64,000 nt of DNA from Dactylosporangium siamense (GTDB lineage Bacteria > Actinomycetota > Actinomycetes > Mycobacteriales > Micromonosporaceae), in the NCBI RefSeq assembly GCF_016862795.1, contig NZ_BONQ01000107.1, positions 81,570 through 145,569 on the forward strand, written 5' to 3'. Position numbers and translations under genes: made by a program. How positions within the stretch are numbered: position 1 is the stretch's first letter; each line of letters starts with the position of its first letter. The notes beneath the pieces are model-generated. The model was not told the origin of the DNA. It was given only the letters and a program-made list of their open reading frames with translations, and did not search any database. This document shows positions 43,143 to 52,580 of this stretch, piece by piece.

Positions 43143-43892
43143 TTAGACGAGCCGCAGCTGCCCCTCCTGCCGGGCGGTCGGGCCGAGGTCACCGACGCGG
43201 TGGTGGCGGCGGCACAGCACCTGGTAACGGACGTCCTGTTCGGTGAGGTCCTGCCCTGAGGAGTCAGCGGAGTCAGCGGAGTCGGAGGAGGAGGTGTCGC
43301 CGATGACGACCTGGTCGCCTTCGCGGGCGATGCCGCCGTTGACGACGCGGGCGTTGAGCAGCCCCGGCCGGCCGCACCAGCACAGCACCTCGACCTGGAC
43401 GCGGGTGACCTCGTCGGCGAGCTCGAACAGCCGCTGCGCCGCCGGGAACAGGCTGGTGCGGAAGTCGGTGGCCAGACCGAACGCGTACACGTCGACGTCG
43501 GAGGTGTCGACGAGGTCGGCGAGCTGCTCGATCTGCGCGACCGTGTAGAAGCTCGCCTCGTCGCAGATGAGGTAGTCGACCCGGATCCCCTGCTGCCAGC
43601 GTTGCCGGACGAGGCCGCGGATGTCGAGGTCGGCGCTGACGTCGACGGCCTCCTTGCCCAGGCCGATCCTGGTCGACAGGCGGCCCGGCCCGGCCCGGTC
43701 GATGGTGGTGAGGACCAGACCGCGGCGGCCCTGCCGGGCGTGGTTGTAGTCCATCTGCAGGGCGAGGGTCGACTTGCCGCAGTCCATCGGACCGTAGAAG
43801 AACTTCAGCGAGCCACCGCGTCGTAGCCGGCTGTCACCGGCGGCGACGCAGGCGTTCGGGTCTTCGTCGAGGGAGGAGGTGGAGGACGTCAC
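43143..43892 (-). CDS. tdk: Thymidine kinase
   Basis: Type II thymidine kinase of 249 residues, phosphorylating thymidine to dTMP. The P-loop FYGPMDCGKST (about 33-43) and Walker B CDEASF (about 110) are intact. Zinc ligands are CWC (about 170) and C..H (RRHHRVG). An Asp/Ser-rich patch SSSDSADSADSSGQ lies in the C-terminal third, and the N-terminus carries about 28 extra residues. GTG at 43892. It lies 11 bp after the SARP gene and 29 bp before the AidB-like gene. Confidence 0.93.
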   Translation of the reverse strand: MTSSTSSLDEDPNACVAAGDSRLRRGGSLKFFYGPMDCGKSTLALQMDYNHARQGRRGLVLTTIDRAGPGRLSTRIGLGKEAVDVSADLDIRGLVRQRWQQGIRVDYLICDEASFYTVAQIEQLADLVDTSDVDVYAFGLATDFRTSLFPAAQRLFELADEVTRVQVEVLCWCGRPGLLNARVVNGGIAREGDQVVIGDTSSSDSADSADSSGQDLTEQDVRYQVLCRRHHRVGDLGPTARQEGQLRLV

Positions 43893-43903
43893 GACGAGGC
43901 AGC

Positions 43904-46900
43904 CTACTGGTCGTGCGACCGGTCCAGGCGCTCCAGGCGCTCCAGGCGCTCCAGCCGTTCCAGGCGGGCGCGGACGTCGTGGCGTTCCGGGGTGCCCATC
44001 GCCTCGAACAGTTCCAGCGCCGTGCGCAGCCGTCTGCGGGCCAGGCGCGGGTCGTCGGTGCAGACCCCGAGCCCGTGGTAGGCGCGGGCCTGCTCGTAGC
44101 GGTGACCGATGCGCATCGCCCGGTCCAGGACCTGCGCGTGGACGAGCTTGCCCTCCGCGGGCCGGCCGAGCGCGGCCAGGGCCTCACCGTAGGTGTTGCC
44201 GGCCTGGCAGGCGACGGTCGGGTCCAGCTGCTGCCCGTCCTCGTAGGCGGTGCGCAGCAGGTCCAGGCCCCGTTCGGTGCTGGCCTCGTTCGCGGCGAGC
44301 GCGACGAGGCTGGCGCCGAGGTAGCAGCGGGCCTCGAGCTCGGCGGCGGGTCCGACGTCCCCGCCGAGCTGCCGGCGCGCCCACGACAGCAGCAGCACCG
44401 CCTGCCGGTGCCGGCCGAGGCGGGCCCGGGACGCGCCGAGCTCGACGGCGCCGAGCGCGGCGGGCCAGGCCAGGCCGGCGGCGCGGCCGTAGCCGATGAT
44501 GCGTTGCGCGACGAGCGTCGACTCGTGGACGCGGCCGACGGCGCGGAGCATCCCGGCGAGGGCGCCCCACTGGACGCTGACGTGCCAGCCGTCGCCGACC
44601 CCGATGAGGGACTGTTCCAGCAGGTGCAGGGCCTCGTCGAACCGGCCGACGTTGAAGTACACGTAGGCGAGGTTCGACCGGGCCCGGACCCCCCAGGTGG
44701 GGTGCGCGACGAGCAGGGCGAGGTGCGCGGCGGCGGAGTTCAGGTCACCGCCGCGGGCGTGCGCGGACGCGAGGTAGTTGTGGGCCATCGCGACCAGGTC
44801 CGGGTCGTGGAGGGCCCCGGCGGCGGCGAGGGCGCGGCGGTGCAGGTCCAGGGACACGTCGTTCATCGAGTTGCGGAACAGGTACCCCCACAGGGCGCGG
44901 GGCAGCAGGACGGTGTGCCGGTGCCAGCCGAGCCGGTCGGCGAGGTGCGCGGCGGCGACGACGTTGGCCCATTCCAGGTCCAGCCACCGCCGGGTGTCGA
45001 TCATGTCGGTGAACGTGGGCACGTGCGGGCCGACGTCGGTGAAGTCGACCGGTTCACGGTCGTGGTTGCTCTCCCACACCTTCGTCGCCGCCGCCGTCGC
45101 GTGCAGGTAGTAGTCGAGCATCCGCCGGGTCGCCGGGTCGTGTTCCGGGTCGGTGCCGGCGAGGTGGGTGGCGTACTCGCGGAGCAGGTCGTGCAGCCGG
45201 AACCGGCCGGCGACGGGTTCGTTGAGCAGGTGCGCGTCGACGAGCTGCGCGAGCAGCGCGTCGGTGTCACCGGCGGGCAGGTCCGCGAGGGCCGCGACGA
45301 CCCGCATCGACAGTTCCCCGGCGGGGTGCACGCCCAGGAGCCGGAACAGTCGCTGCGCGGCGGGTGGCAGCTGCCGGTAGGACAGTTCGAACGCGGCCTG
45401 CGGGGACCGGCCGTCCACTGCGAGGTCGACGGCGGCGGGGTGGGCGCGGCGGAGCCGGTCGGCGAGGTCCGCGACGCTCCACGACGGGCGGTGCGCGAGC
45501 CGCGCCGCGGCGAGCCGCAACGCCAGCGGCAGGTGCCCGCACAGGCGGGCGACCTCGGCGGTCGCGGTCGGGTCGGCGGCGGCGCGGGCCCCGACGACCG
45601 CGGTGATCAACCGGCGGGACTCGACCGCGGACAGCACGTCCAGCGACACCGGACGGACCCCGTCGAGGCCGGCGATGCGGCGGCGGCTGGTGACGATGAC
45701 CAGACACGCCGAGGACCCCGGCAGCAGCGGCAGGACCTGCGCGGCGTCGGCGGCGTTGTCGAGCACGAGCAGGACCCGGCGGCCGGCGAGCTCGCTGCGC
45801 CACCGGGCGACGCGTTCGTCGGGGTCGGCGGGGACCCGGGCGGGTGGCACACCGAGGTGCGCGAGGAGGACACCGAGGGCGTCGTGCGGCGGCAGCGGCG
45901 GCTGGTCGCCGTGCGCGCGCAGGTCCAGGAACAGCCGCCCGTCGGGGTAGCGGCCGGCGACGCGGTGCGCGACGTGGACGGCGAGGCTGGTCTTGCCGAC
46001 GCCGGCCATCCCGTCGATGCTCAGCACCGCCGGCACCCCAGCGGCGTCCGGGTCGTCGGGGTCGTCGGGGCGGCCCTGGGCGATCAGGTCCGCGACGAGG
46101 TCGTCGCGGCCGGAGTAGTCCGCGACGTCCCTCGGCAGCGTCCACAGCCGCGCCGAACCCCCCGAACCTCCCGAACCGCCCGGACCGCCCGGGCCGGGGC
46201 CCGGCGGTGCCGCGGCGGCCGGTTCGGGCGGTGGTTGCAGCAGGTCGTGGTGCAGGCGTTGCAGCTGCTCGCCGGGGGGCAGGCCGAGCTCGTCGTCGAG
46301 GGCGTCCCGCAGCCGCCGATACACGGCGAGCGCGTCGGCGGTCCGCCCGGCCCGGGTCAGCGCCGTCATCAGCTGCCCGGTGAGCCGTTCCCGCAGCGGG
46401 TACTGCTCGACGAGGGCGGTCAGCTGCCCGATCAGCTCCGCGTGCAGGCCGAGGCGCAGCTCCACGTCGACGCAGTCCTCCAGGGCCGCGTCGCGGCGTT
46501 CCTCCAGAGCGACGGCGTGGGCCTGCGCGGCGGGACTGTCGACGCCGGCGAGCGCCGGGCCGCGCCACAGGTCCAGGGCGGTGCGCAGCTGCGCGCGGGC
46601 GCCGCGCAGGTCCCCGCCGGCGGCCGCGGCCCGGCCGGCGGTGACGAGCTCGGCGAACGTGAGCGTGTCGAGCTCGTCGTCGGCGACGGCGGCGCGGTAT
46701 CCGGCGGTGTCGGTGCGGATCGTGTCCGGCAGCAGCCGGCGCAGCCGCGACACGCACGTGTGCAGCTGCGCGCGGGCGGTCGCCGGGGCCTGGTCACCCC
46801 AGACGGCGTCGACGAGCCGGGCGACGGTGACGACCCGGTTCGGTTGCAGCAGCAGCATCGCCAGCAGCACCCGGTCCCGGGCCGCGGCGATCTTGACCGG

Positions 46901-46948
46901 CCGCCCGGCGACGTCGACCGCGAGAGGACCGAGCAGCCGGTAACGCAC
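43904..46948 (-). CDS. SARP-type regulator with NB-ARC and TPR domains (AfsR-like)
   Basis: Large regulator of 1014 residues. A SARP OmpR-like winged helix (1-95; MRYRLLGPLAVDVAG) and BTAD domain (to about 245) precede an NB-ARC ATPase with GMAGVGKTSLAV (about 313) and LLVLDNAADAAQ. Then come winged-helix and TPR regions to the end. This architecture matches AfsR-like activators of secondary metabolism. No biosynthetic cluster adjoins it, so its target is likely elsewhere. The C-terminus ends in a Leu-Glu-Arg repeat. GTG at 46948. Confidence 0.93.
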   Translation of the reverse strand: MRYRLLGPLAVDVAGRPVKIAAARDRVLLAMLLLQPNRVVTVARLVDAVWGDQAPATARAQLHTCVSRLRRLLPDTIRTDTAGYRAAVADDELDTLTFAELVTAGRAAAAGGDLRGARAQLRTALDLWRGPALAGVDSPAAQAHAVALEERRDAALEDCVDVELRLGLHAELIGQLTALVEQYPLRERLTGQLMTALTRAGRTADALAVYRRLRDALDDELGLPPGEQLQRLHHDLLQPPPEPAAAAPPGPGPGGPGGSGGSGGSARLWTLPRDVADYSGRDDLVADLIAQGRPDDPDDPDAAGVPAVLSIDGMAGVGKTSLAVHVAHRVAGRYPDGRLFLDLRAHGDQPPLPPHDALGVLLAHLGVPPARVPADPDERVARWRSELAGRRVLLVLDNAADAAQVLPLLPGSSACLVIVTSRRRIAGLDGVRPVSLDVLSAVESRRLITAVVGARAAADPTATAEVARLCGHLPLALRLAAARLAHRPSWSVADLADRLRRAHPAAVDLAVDGRSPQAAFELSYRQLPPAAQRLFRLLGVHPAGELSMRVVAALADLPAGDTDALLAQLVDAHLLNEPVAGRFRLHDLLREYATHLAGTDPEHDPATRRMLDYYLHATAAATKVWESNHDREPVDFTDVGPHVPTFTDMIDTRRWLDLEWANVVAAAHLADRLGWHRHTVLLPRALWGYLFRNSMNDVSLDLHRRALAAAGALHDPDLVAMAHNYLASAHARGGDLNSAAAHLALLVAHPTWGVRARSNLAYVYFNVGRFDEALHLLEQSLIGVGDGWHVSVQWGALAGMLRAVGRVHESTLVAQRIIGYGRAAGLAWPAALGAVELGASRARLGRHRQAVLLLSWARRQLGGDVGPAAELEARCYLGASLVALAANEASTERGLDLLRTAYEDGQQLDPTVACQAGNTYGEALAALGRPAEGKLVHAQVLDRAMRIGHRYEQARAYHGLGVCTDDPRLARRRLRTALELFEAMGTPERHDVRARLERLERLERLERLDRSHDQ
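43923..43967 (-). repeat. 9-bp tandem repeats in the SARP gene 3-prime end
   Basis: Five 9-bp units (TCCAGGCGC at 43923, 43932 and 43941, then variants at 43950 and 43959) encode a run of Leu-Glu-Arg triplets near the C-terminus. A repeat number that is a multiple of the codon phase could vary without frameshift. Confidence 0.8.
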
Positions 46949-47008
46949 GGTGCCGAATCTAGTCGGCGGGCGGTGGCGGTGGCTACAACCGGTTGCGGAA
47001 GGCGGCCG

Positions 47009-48379
47009 CTACAGGCGGGCCGGTGGGGTGTTGCCGGCCTGTTCGATCGCCTTGCGGATCGGCACCGCGAGCAGCGCGACGAACCCGACGACGAAGAACA
47101 CCAGCAGCGAGATGATCGCGACGCGGTAGCTGCGGGTGGTGTCGTAGGCGAGGCCGAACAGCAGCGGCCCGAGCCAGCTGGTGCCCTTGTCGGAGATCTC
47201 GTAGATGCCGAAGTACTCGCCTTCGCGGCCCTTCGGGATCAGCTGCGAGAACAGCGACCGGGACAGCGCCTGGCTGCCGCCGAGGACCAGGCCGATGCCG
47301 CCGCCGAGCGCGACGAACAGCAGCGGCTCCTTCGCCGGCAGGAAGTACGCGATGACGATGATCACGGTCCACAGCACGAGGCTGCCCAGCAGCGTCTTCC
47401 ACGCCCCGTACCGTTTCGCGAGCCAGCCGAGCAGCAGCGCCCCGGCGAACGCGAGGAACTGCACCATGAGGATCGTCGGGACCAGCACGTCGTCGGACAG
47501 CAGGAGCTCTTTCGTGCCGTACTGGCTGGCCAGGGCGATCACGGTCTGGATACCGTCGTTGTAGACGAGGTACGCGACGAGGAAGAACAGCGTCAGCGGG
47601 TACGCCTTCAACGAGCGCAGCGTGTGCCACAGCTGCCGGAACCCGTCGGTGAGGATGTTCACGCCGGCCGGGGCGGCTTCCAGCAGGGGCCGGTTGCGCA
47701 GCCGGATGAGCGGGATCGTGGTGAACCCGGCCCACCACAGGCCCGCGGACACGATGCTGTAGCGGGCGACCTCGCCGGTGCTCATGCCGAGGCTGTCCTT
47801 CATGAGGACGGCGACGACGTTGAGCAGCAGCAGCAGGCCACCGCCGAGGTACCCGAACGCCCAGCCGAAGCTGGAGACGCGGTCGCGGTCCTCCTCGGAG
47901 GAGATCTGCGGCAGGAACGAGTTGTAGACGACGACGGACGCGCCGAAGGCGATGTTCGCGACCAGGAACAGCGCCGCGCCGAGCAGGTACCGGTCGCCGG
48001 TGAGGAACAGCATCCCGGCGGTCGCGGCCGCCCCGATATACGCGAACAGGGCCAGGAGCTGCTTCTTGCGGGGCGAGCGGTCCGCGATCGCGCCGACGAC
48101 CGGCAGCACGAACACGGTCAGGAACACCGACAGGCTCACCGTGTACGGGAACAGGGCGCCGGGCGCGATCGCGATGCCGAGCGGGTGGATGACGGCGTCG
48201 TCGCAGGCGTCCTCGACGCAGCCGGCGGCCTTCTCCGCGATCGAGGTCAGGTAGGGGCCGAGGAACACCGTGACGACGGTCGTGGAGAACGCCGAGTTCG
48301 CCCAGTCGTAGAAGTACCAGCCGACACGTTCCTGTTTCGTGCTGAGCTGCGGTGTTTCGGGCACCTCGACGGCGGACAC
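47009..48379 (-). CDS. MFS transporter, UMF1 family (Atg22-like)
   Basis: Integral membrane transporter of 456 residues with about 12 helices. The signature YDWANSAFSTTV (about 24-35) is typical of UMF1/Atg22-type major facilitators, and the loop GAIADRSPRKKQLL between helices 2 and 3 is present. GYLGGGLLLLLN and FSQLIPKGREGEYFG are further conserved blocks. The substrate is unknown, with sugar or amino-acid export suggested for relatives. GTG at 48379. It lies 23 bp downstream of the GDPD gene, so both may be cotranscribed. Confidence 0.88.
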   Translation of the reverse strand: MSAVEVPETPQLSTKQERVGWYFYDWANSAFSTTVVTVFLGPYLTSIAEKAAGCVEDACDDAVIHPLGIAIAPGALFPYTVSLSVFLTVFVLPVVGAIADRSPRKKQLLALFAYIGAAATAGMLFLTGDRYLLGAALFLVANIAFGASVVVYNSFLPQISSEEDRDRVSSFGWAFGYLGGGLLLLLNVVAVLMKDSLGMSTGEVARYSIVSAGLWWAGFTTIPLIRLRNRPLLEAAPAGVNILTDGFRQLWHTLRSLKAYPLTLFFLVAYLVYNDGIQTVIALASQYGTKELLLSDDVLVPTILMVQFLAFAGALLLGWLAKRYGAWKTLLGSLVLWTVIIVIAYFLPAKEPLLFVALGGGIGLVLGGSQALSRSLFSQLIPKGREGEYFGIYEISDKGTSWLGPLLFGLAYDTTRSYRVAIISLLVFFVVGFVALLAVPIRKAIEQAGNTPPARL

Positions 48380-48402
48380 GGGCGCGGCCTTCCTAGGCTG
48401 GG

Positions 48403-49161
48403 TCAGTCACGGTTCCAGATGCCGCGACCGGCGTACACGTCGCGGAGCACCTCGATGTGATCGGTCATGATGCCATCAACGCCGAGGTCCAGGAAGTGCC
48501 CGATCTGGGTGGCGTCGTCGATCGTCCACAGGTGCACGTGCAGGCCCAGCCGGTGCGCGTAGCGGATGAACCGGGGCCCGGCGAGGGTGAGCCGTCCGTA
48601 CCGGGGCGGGATCTGCGCCGCGACGACCCCGGCGGGGACCTTCACCGGCCGGCCGGTCAGCGACCCGGCGTAGAGGGCGGCGACCTCCCGCGTGCCCAGC
48701 GACGTCGCGACGGCGGGTCCGGTCCGGGCGCGGATACGGGCCAGCCGGCGGGACGAGAACGACGCGAGCAGGACCCGGTCGTGGGCGCCGGCCCGGTCGA
48801 TCACGTCCAGGGTCGGGTCGACGGCCGCGTCGGTCTTGCAGTCGATGTTGAACCGGACGTCCGGCCACGCGTCGAGGACCTCGTCGAGGCGGGGCACGGC
48901 GGCGGCGCCGCCGACCCGGACGGTCTGCAGGTCCGCGTACCGAACGTCGATCATCCGACCCGGGCGCCCCAGCATCCGCTGCAGCGTGTCATCGTGGAAG
49001 ACGACCGCGACACCGTCGGCGGTGGCGTGCGTGTCGGTCTCGATGTACCGGTAGCCGAGTTCGACCGCACGCGCGAACGCCGCTGTCGTGTTCTCGTCAC
49101 CGGCCGCCGCGCCGCCACGGTGGGCGAAACCCAACGGTCCTGGCAGGTCAAGATAGGCCAC
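48403..49161 (-). CDS. Glycerophosphodiester phosphodiesterase
   Basis: Cytosolic TIM-barrel phosphodiesterase of 252 residues that hydrolyses glycerophosphodiesters from phospholipid turnover. FAHRGGAAAGDENT (about 12) contains the catalytic His, GYRYIETDTHATADG the metal-binding Glu/Asp, and VFHDDTLQR the second catalytic His. The end DGIMTDHIEVLRD is typical. The GTG at 49161 begins MAYLDLPGPL directly before the active site; the longer frame runs into the divergent gene's region. No signal peptide. Divergent from the Hsp70-like gene, 126 bp apart. Confidence 0.92.
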   Translation of the reverse strand: MAYLDLPGPLGFAHRGGAAAGDENTTAAFARAVELGYRYIETDTHATADGVAVVFHDDTLQRMLGRPGRMIDVRYADLQTVRVGGAAAVPRLDEVLDAWPDVRFNIDCKTDAAVDPTLDVIDRAGAHDRVLLASFSSRRLARIRARTGPAVATSLGTREVAALYAGSLTGRPVKVPAGVVAAQIPPRYGRLTLAGPRFIRYAHRLGLHVHLWTIDDATQIGHFLDLGVDGIMTDHIEVLRDVYAGRGIWNRD

Positions 49162-49287
49162 GCCGACAGTATGTAGTGATCTTAGGTGGAGTTTGCGTAA
49201 CGGCGGGTTACCGGCGGCTGTCCAGGAGCCTCCGGAAGGCTTGCCGGGCGACGCAGCGTGTGGAACGGCAAAGGTAGGGTGACGCAC

Positions 49288-50889
49288 ATGCGCGTGCTCG
49301 GCATCGACTTCGGCACGTCGAACACGGTCGCGATGATCCGGACCCCGGACTCACGGATGCGGCCGCTGCTGTTCGACGGTTCTCCTTTGCTGCCCTCTGC
49401 TTTGTACTTCAACACCGACGGCAAGGTTCTCGTCGGGCGGGACGCCGAGCGCAACGCGCGGCTGGACCCGGCCCGGTTCGAACCGAACCCGAAACGTCGC
49501 ATCGACGACGGTGAGGTGTTCATCGGTGACCACCCGATGCCGGTGCCGCGGCTGTTCGCGCACGTGCTGTCGCTGGTCAACACCGAGGCCCGCCGGCAGC
49601 TCGGCGCGGCACCCGACGAGGTGCGGCTCACCCACCCGGCGCGGTGGGGTGAGCGGCGCCGGTCGCTGCTGGTCGAGGCGACCCGCATCTCCGGGCTCGG
49701 CACCCCCAGGCTGATCGCGGAGCCGGTCGGCGCCGCGTCGTACTTCACCGCCGTGCTCGGCTCCGCCGTCCCGGTCGGGCGCAGCCTCGCCATCTACGAC
49801 CTCGGCGGCGGCACGTTCGACGCGACCGTGGTCCGGCGGACCCAGTCCGGGTTCGAGGTCCTCGCCGAGGACGGCCTCGCCGACGTCGGCGGTCTGGACT
49901 TCGACCACGCGATCGTCGAGCACCTCGGCAAGGTGTACTCCGAGAGCCACGCCGACAAGTGGACGTCGATCGCGAACCCGTCGGACGCGAACGCCCGCCG
50001 GCAGCGGCGGCTGCTGTACGAGGACGTCCGCGGCGCGAAGGAGATGCTGTCGCGGACCGCGTCGACCGACATCCACCTGCCGTCCCTCGAGGTCGACGCG
50101 CACCTGACCCGGGAGGAGCTCGAGGGGCTCGTCAAGCCGTACCTGGAGCGGACCGTGTCGTGCCTGCGCCGGGCGATCGACTCCGCCCGGCTGCAGCCGA
50201 AGGACCTCGTCGGGATCTTCCTCGTCGGTGGCTCGTCGCGGATCCCTCTGGCGGCGCACCTGATCCACACCGAGCTCGGGGTGGCGCCGACGACCCTGGA
50301 GCAGCCGGAGACGGTCGTCGTGGAGGGCGCGCTGTGCATCGGTGCGCCGTCGGCGCCGGTCCGCGCGTCCGGGATGCCGCGGACCGTCACCCCGCCGCCG
50401 CCGCCGCAGCAGCAGCGGCCGGTGTCGGCGGTGCCGGTGTCCCCGGCGATGAACCGGCCCGGCCCGGTGCAGCCGCCGATGCAGCAGCGGCCCCCGGTGC
50501 AGCAGCCGGTCAACATGGTCCGGCCACAGCAGCCGGTCAACATGGTCCGGCAGCCGCCACCGGTGCAGCAGCCCCCCATCCAGCAGCCGCCGGTGCAGCA
50601 GCCGGTCAACATGGTGCGGCCGCAGCCGCCGGTCCAGCTCGTCCGGCAGCCGCCACCGGTGCAGCAGCCGGTGCAGCAGCCGTACCGTCCGCCGGTGTCG
50701 CCGGCGCCGGTCGCGCAGCCGGCCCGGCCGGGACCGTTCCCGCCGCAGGTCGCCCGGCCGCAGCCGGCGCCGCAGCCGCAGCAGACGACGGATGAGGGCG
50801 AGCGCAACTGGGTCGCCGTCATCATCGTCGTGCTCGTCCTGGTCGCGGTGCTGTTCGTGATCCTGCTGCTGACCGCGTTCAACGGCTGA
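49288..50889 (+). CDS. Hsp70-like ATPase with C-terminal membrane anchor
   Basis: Protein of 533 residues with an actin-like Hsp70 nucleotide-binding domain: GIDFGTSNTVAMI (about 5-17), IYDLGGGTFDATVV (about 170) and IFLVGGSSRIPLAAH (about 311). There is no peptide-binding domain; instead residues about 365-505 are Pro/Gln/Val-rich with repeats such as VQQPVNMVRP, and the protein ends with one transmembrane helix (about 511-531) and a short tail. It is thus tail-anchored with the ATPase in the cytoplasm. Cochaperone and dynamin genes face it. ATG at 49288 chosen over an upstream frame. Confidence 0.9.
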   Translation: MRVLGIDFGTSNTVAMIRTPDSRMRPLLFDGSPLLPSALYFNTDGKVLVGRDAERNARLDPARFEPNPKRRIDDGEVFIGDHPMPVPRLFAHVLSLVNTEARRQLGAAPDEVRLTHPARWGERRRSLLVEATRISGLGTPRLIAEPVGAASYFTAVLGSAVPVGRSLAIYDLGGGTFDATVVRRTQSGFEVLAEDGLADVGGLDFDHAIVEHLGKVYSESHADKWTSIANPSDANARRQRRLLYEDVRGAKEMLSRTASTDIHLPSLEVDAHLTREELEGLVKPYLERTVSCLRRAIDSARLQPKDLVGIFLVGGSSRIPLAAHLIHTELGVAPTTLEQPETVVVEGALCIGAPSAPVRASGMPRTVTPPPPPQQQRPVSAVPVSPAMNRPGPVQPPMQQRPPVQQPVNMVRPQQPVNMVRQPPPVQQPPIQQPPVQQPVNMVRPQPPVQLVRQPPPVQQPVQQPYRPPVSPAPVAQPARPGPFPPQVARPQPAPQPQQTTDEGERNWVAVIIVVLVLVAVLFVILLLTAFNG

Positions 50890-51017
50890 CCTGGCACGTT
50901 CCGGACGGCCCGGCACGCACTGCGTGACGGGCCGTTCGCGGGTCAGCGGGCCGCGTCCGAATGTGCCATTCTGTGCCCTCGTGCGCGGGCTGTCCGCGTG
51001 TTGGACGGGGAGGCCCG

Positions 51018-51701
51018 ATGGCGAACTGGAACCCGCCACCGCCGTACCAGCAGCAGTATCAACCGCCCTACCAGCCGCCGCGGCGGCGGCGCGGGATCCT
51101 GCCGGTCGTGCTCGTCGCGGGCGTGACCCTGGTCGTGGTCCTGATCGCCGCGATCATCGTCGTGCTGGTCGTGCGGCAGCAGGGCGACGACACCGTCGCC
51201 GACCCGCCGGCGAGCACCGGCGCCGCGTCACCGTCCGCGACCGGCGCCGGCGCGCTCGACGAGTGCCTGATCGGCAACTGGCGGCAGACGAAGTACAGCG
51301 CCGGGTTCGACCTGAGCGGCACCCTGGACCGGGCCGGGAAACCCGTCGGTCAGATCAAGACCACCGGCGACGGCCGCCGCTGGAAGATCACGGCGACGGG
51401 CGCGGCGACCGAGACGTTCGACGACGCCGAATACAAGGGGACGGCCACCGACGGGCGCCTGGTCACGTTGACGTTCACCGGCGGCCACGAGTGGAAGATC
51501 AAGACGTCCAACGGGCGGATCCTGTTCGAGCTGGTGTCCACGAACCTGGAGATCTCGGTCCTGGTCGACGCCTTCCGGGCCGAGTCGCAGAAGGTCAACC
51601 CGCAGAACAACCCGATGCCGTACCAGTGCGCCGGCAACAGCTGGACGGCGACGTCACTGTCCGACGCGACCGCGTCCACCACGTTCGAACGGGCCATGTA
51701 G
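51018..51701 (+). CDS. Membrane-anchored extracytoplasmic protein, unknown
   Basis: Protein of 227 residues. A Pro/Gln/Tyr-rich cytoplasmic leader (MANWNPPPPYQQQYQPPY) and Arg block precede a transmembrane helix (about 28-50), then a Pro/Ser linker and a beta-rich outside domain (LIGNWRQTKYSAGF at about 83, repeated GTATDGRLVTLTF-like strands), with two Cys that could pair. The pattern resembles lipocalin-like or META-type barrels, but I cannot assign it. ATG at 51018 with GGGGAGG. It lies 128 bp after the Hsp70-like gene. Confidence 0.8.
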   Translation: MANWNPPPPYQQQYQPPYQPPRRRRGILPVVLVAGVTLVVVLIAAIIVVLVVRQQGDDTVADPPASTGAASPSATGAGALDECLIGNWRQTKYSAGFDLSGTLDRAGKPVGQIKTTGDGRRWKITATGAATETFDDAEYKGTATDGRLVTLTFTGGHEWKIKTSNGRILFELVSTNLEISVLVDAFRAESQKVNPQNNPMPYQCAGNSWTATSLSDATASTTFERAM

Positions 51702-51724
51702 CCCCTATGTAGCCCCCATGTAGC

Positions 51725-51764
51725 GGCGAACGGCCCCTGGGACGCGTCCCAGGGGCCGTTCGCC
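51725..51764. terminator. Perfect 20-bp palindrome terminator between convergent genes
   Basis: The 40 bp at 51725-51764 are one perfect palindrome centred at 51744/51745, arms GGCGAACGGCCCCTGGGACG and complement. It lies between two convergent genes (stops at 51701 and 51771) and can act in both directions. Just before it TAG stops occur in all three frames. Confidence 0.88.
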
Positions 51765-51770
51765 GGTCAG

Positions 51771-52568
51771 TCAGTTCTGCGGGGCCCAGAACCCGGCGAG
51801 GGAGCTCGTCGCCGGGTCGTCGGAGCCCAGCAGCAGGCTCCACGGGTCCGCGCCCGCCGGGACGTCGACACCGTCGTAACCGGCCAGATCCGCCGGGTTC
51901 GGCGGGTCGACGTGCACGGCCGGGTCGTACGCCGCGGACAGCGAGTGATCGGGGCCGCCGAGGACGTCGGCGTCGCTCCAGGGGAACCCGTCGACGGGTT
52001 CGGGCTGGCCGTCCAGGTGGAGCTCCTCGGGAAACGTGTGCTCGGGCCAGCCGTCGTCGCCGCGCAGGTCCGGGTCGGTGCCGAACGTCTCGGCGTCCAC
52101 GTCCGTGCCACCGGCGGCCACGTCGTCCGTGCTGTCGGTGGTGTGCTCCGTGGTGTCGGTGTGGTCCGCGTGGTCGGTGTGGTCGGTGACGGGTTCGAAC
52201 TCGGCGTGCTGCGCCGGGTCGCCGTCCTCGGTGGTGAACCCGTCACCGTCGTGACCGTCCTGGCCGTCGTGGATCTCCTGGACGTCATGGACGTCGTTGC
52301 CGTCATGGACGGACTGGTCGTAGGCCTCCGCGGCGTGTTCGGTGCCGAGCGGCTCCTCCAGGTCGTCGCCGCCGCCGCTGTGCGGGTCGCCGCCCAGCGC
52401 GTCACCGCCGCCGAAGTCGTCGTGACCGTCGAACGTGTGTCCGGGCTCGAACCCGTGCTCGAACCCCTGCCCGTAGCCGGGGTCGCCGCCGATGTCACCG
52501 CCGAGGTCGGCGGTGTCACCGGTGTCGGGTTCGTCTCCCGACTCCGACCATTCCCAGTGCCCGTCCAT
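51771..52568 (-). CDS. Asp/His-rich acidic protein, unknown
   Basis: Soluble 265-residue protein, extremely rich in Asp, His, Glu, Gly and Thr with short repeats (VHDGNDVHDVQEIHDGQDG at about 88-106; TDHTDHADHTDTTEHTTDS at about 128-146). No signal peptide, membrane span or known domain; it is likely disordered and could bind divalent metal. It is the last gene of the dynamin operon, 12 bp after the IniA-like stop, a position held by acidic or Gly-rich partners in other ini-type loci (analogy only). ATG at 52568. Confidence 0.8.
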   Translation of the reverse strand: MDGHWEWSESGDEPDTGDTADLGGDIGGDPGYGQGFEHGFEPGHTFDGHDDFGGGDALGGDPHSGGGDDLEEPLGTEHAAEAYDQSVHDGNDVHDVQEIHDGQDGHDGDGFTTEDGDPAQHAEFEPVTDHTDHADHTDTTEHTTDSTDDVAAGGTDVDAETFGTDPDLRGDDGWPEHTFPEELHLDGQPEPVDGFPWSDADVLGGPDHSLSAAYDPAVHVDPPNPADLAGYDGVDVPAGADPWSLLLGSDDPATSSLAGFWAPQN

Positions 52569-52580
52569 GATCCAACCCCC

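Noticed and set aside
43904..46948. SARP regulator as evidence of an antibiotic gene cluster
   Set aside because: No polyketide, peptide or other core biosynthetic genes adjoin it; an AfsR-like global role is equally likely.
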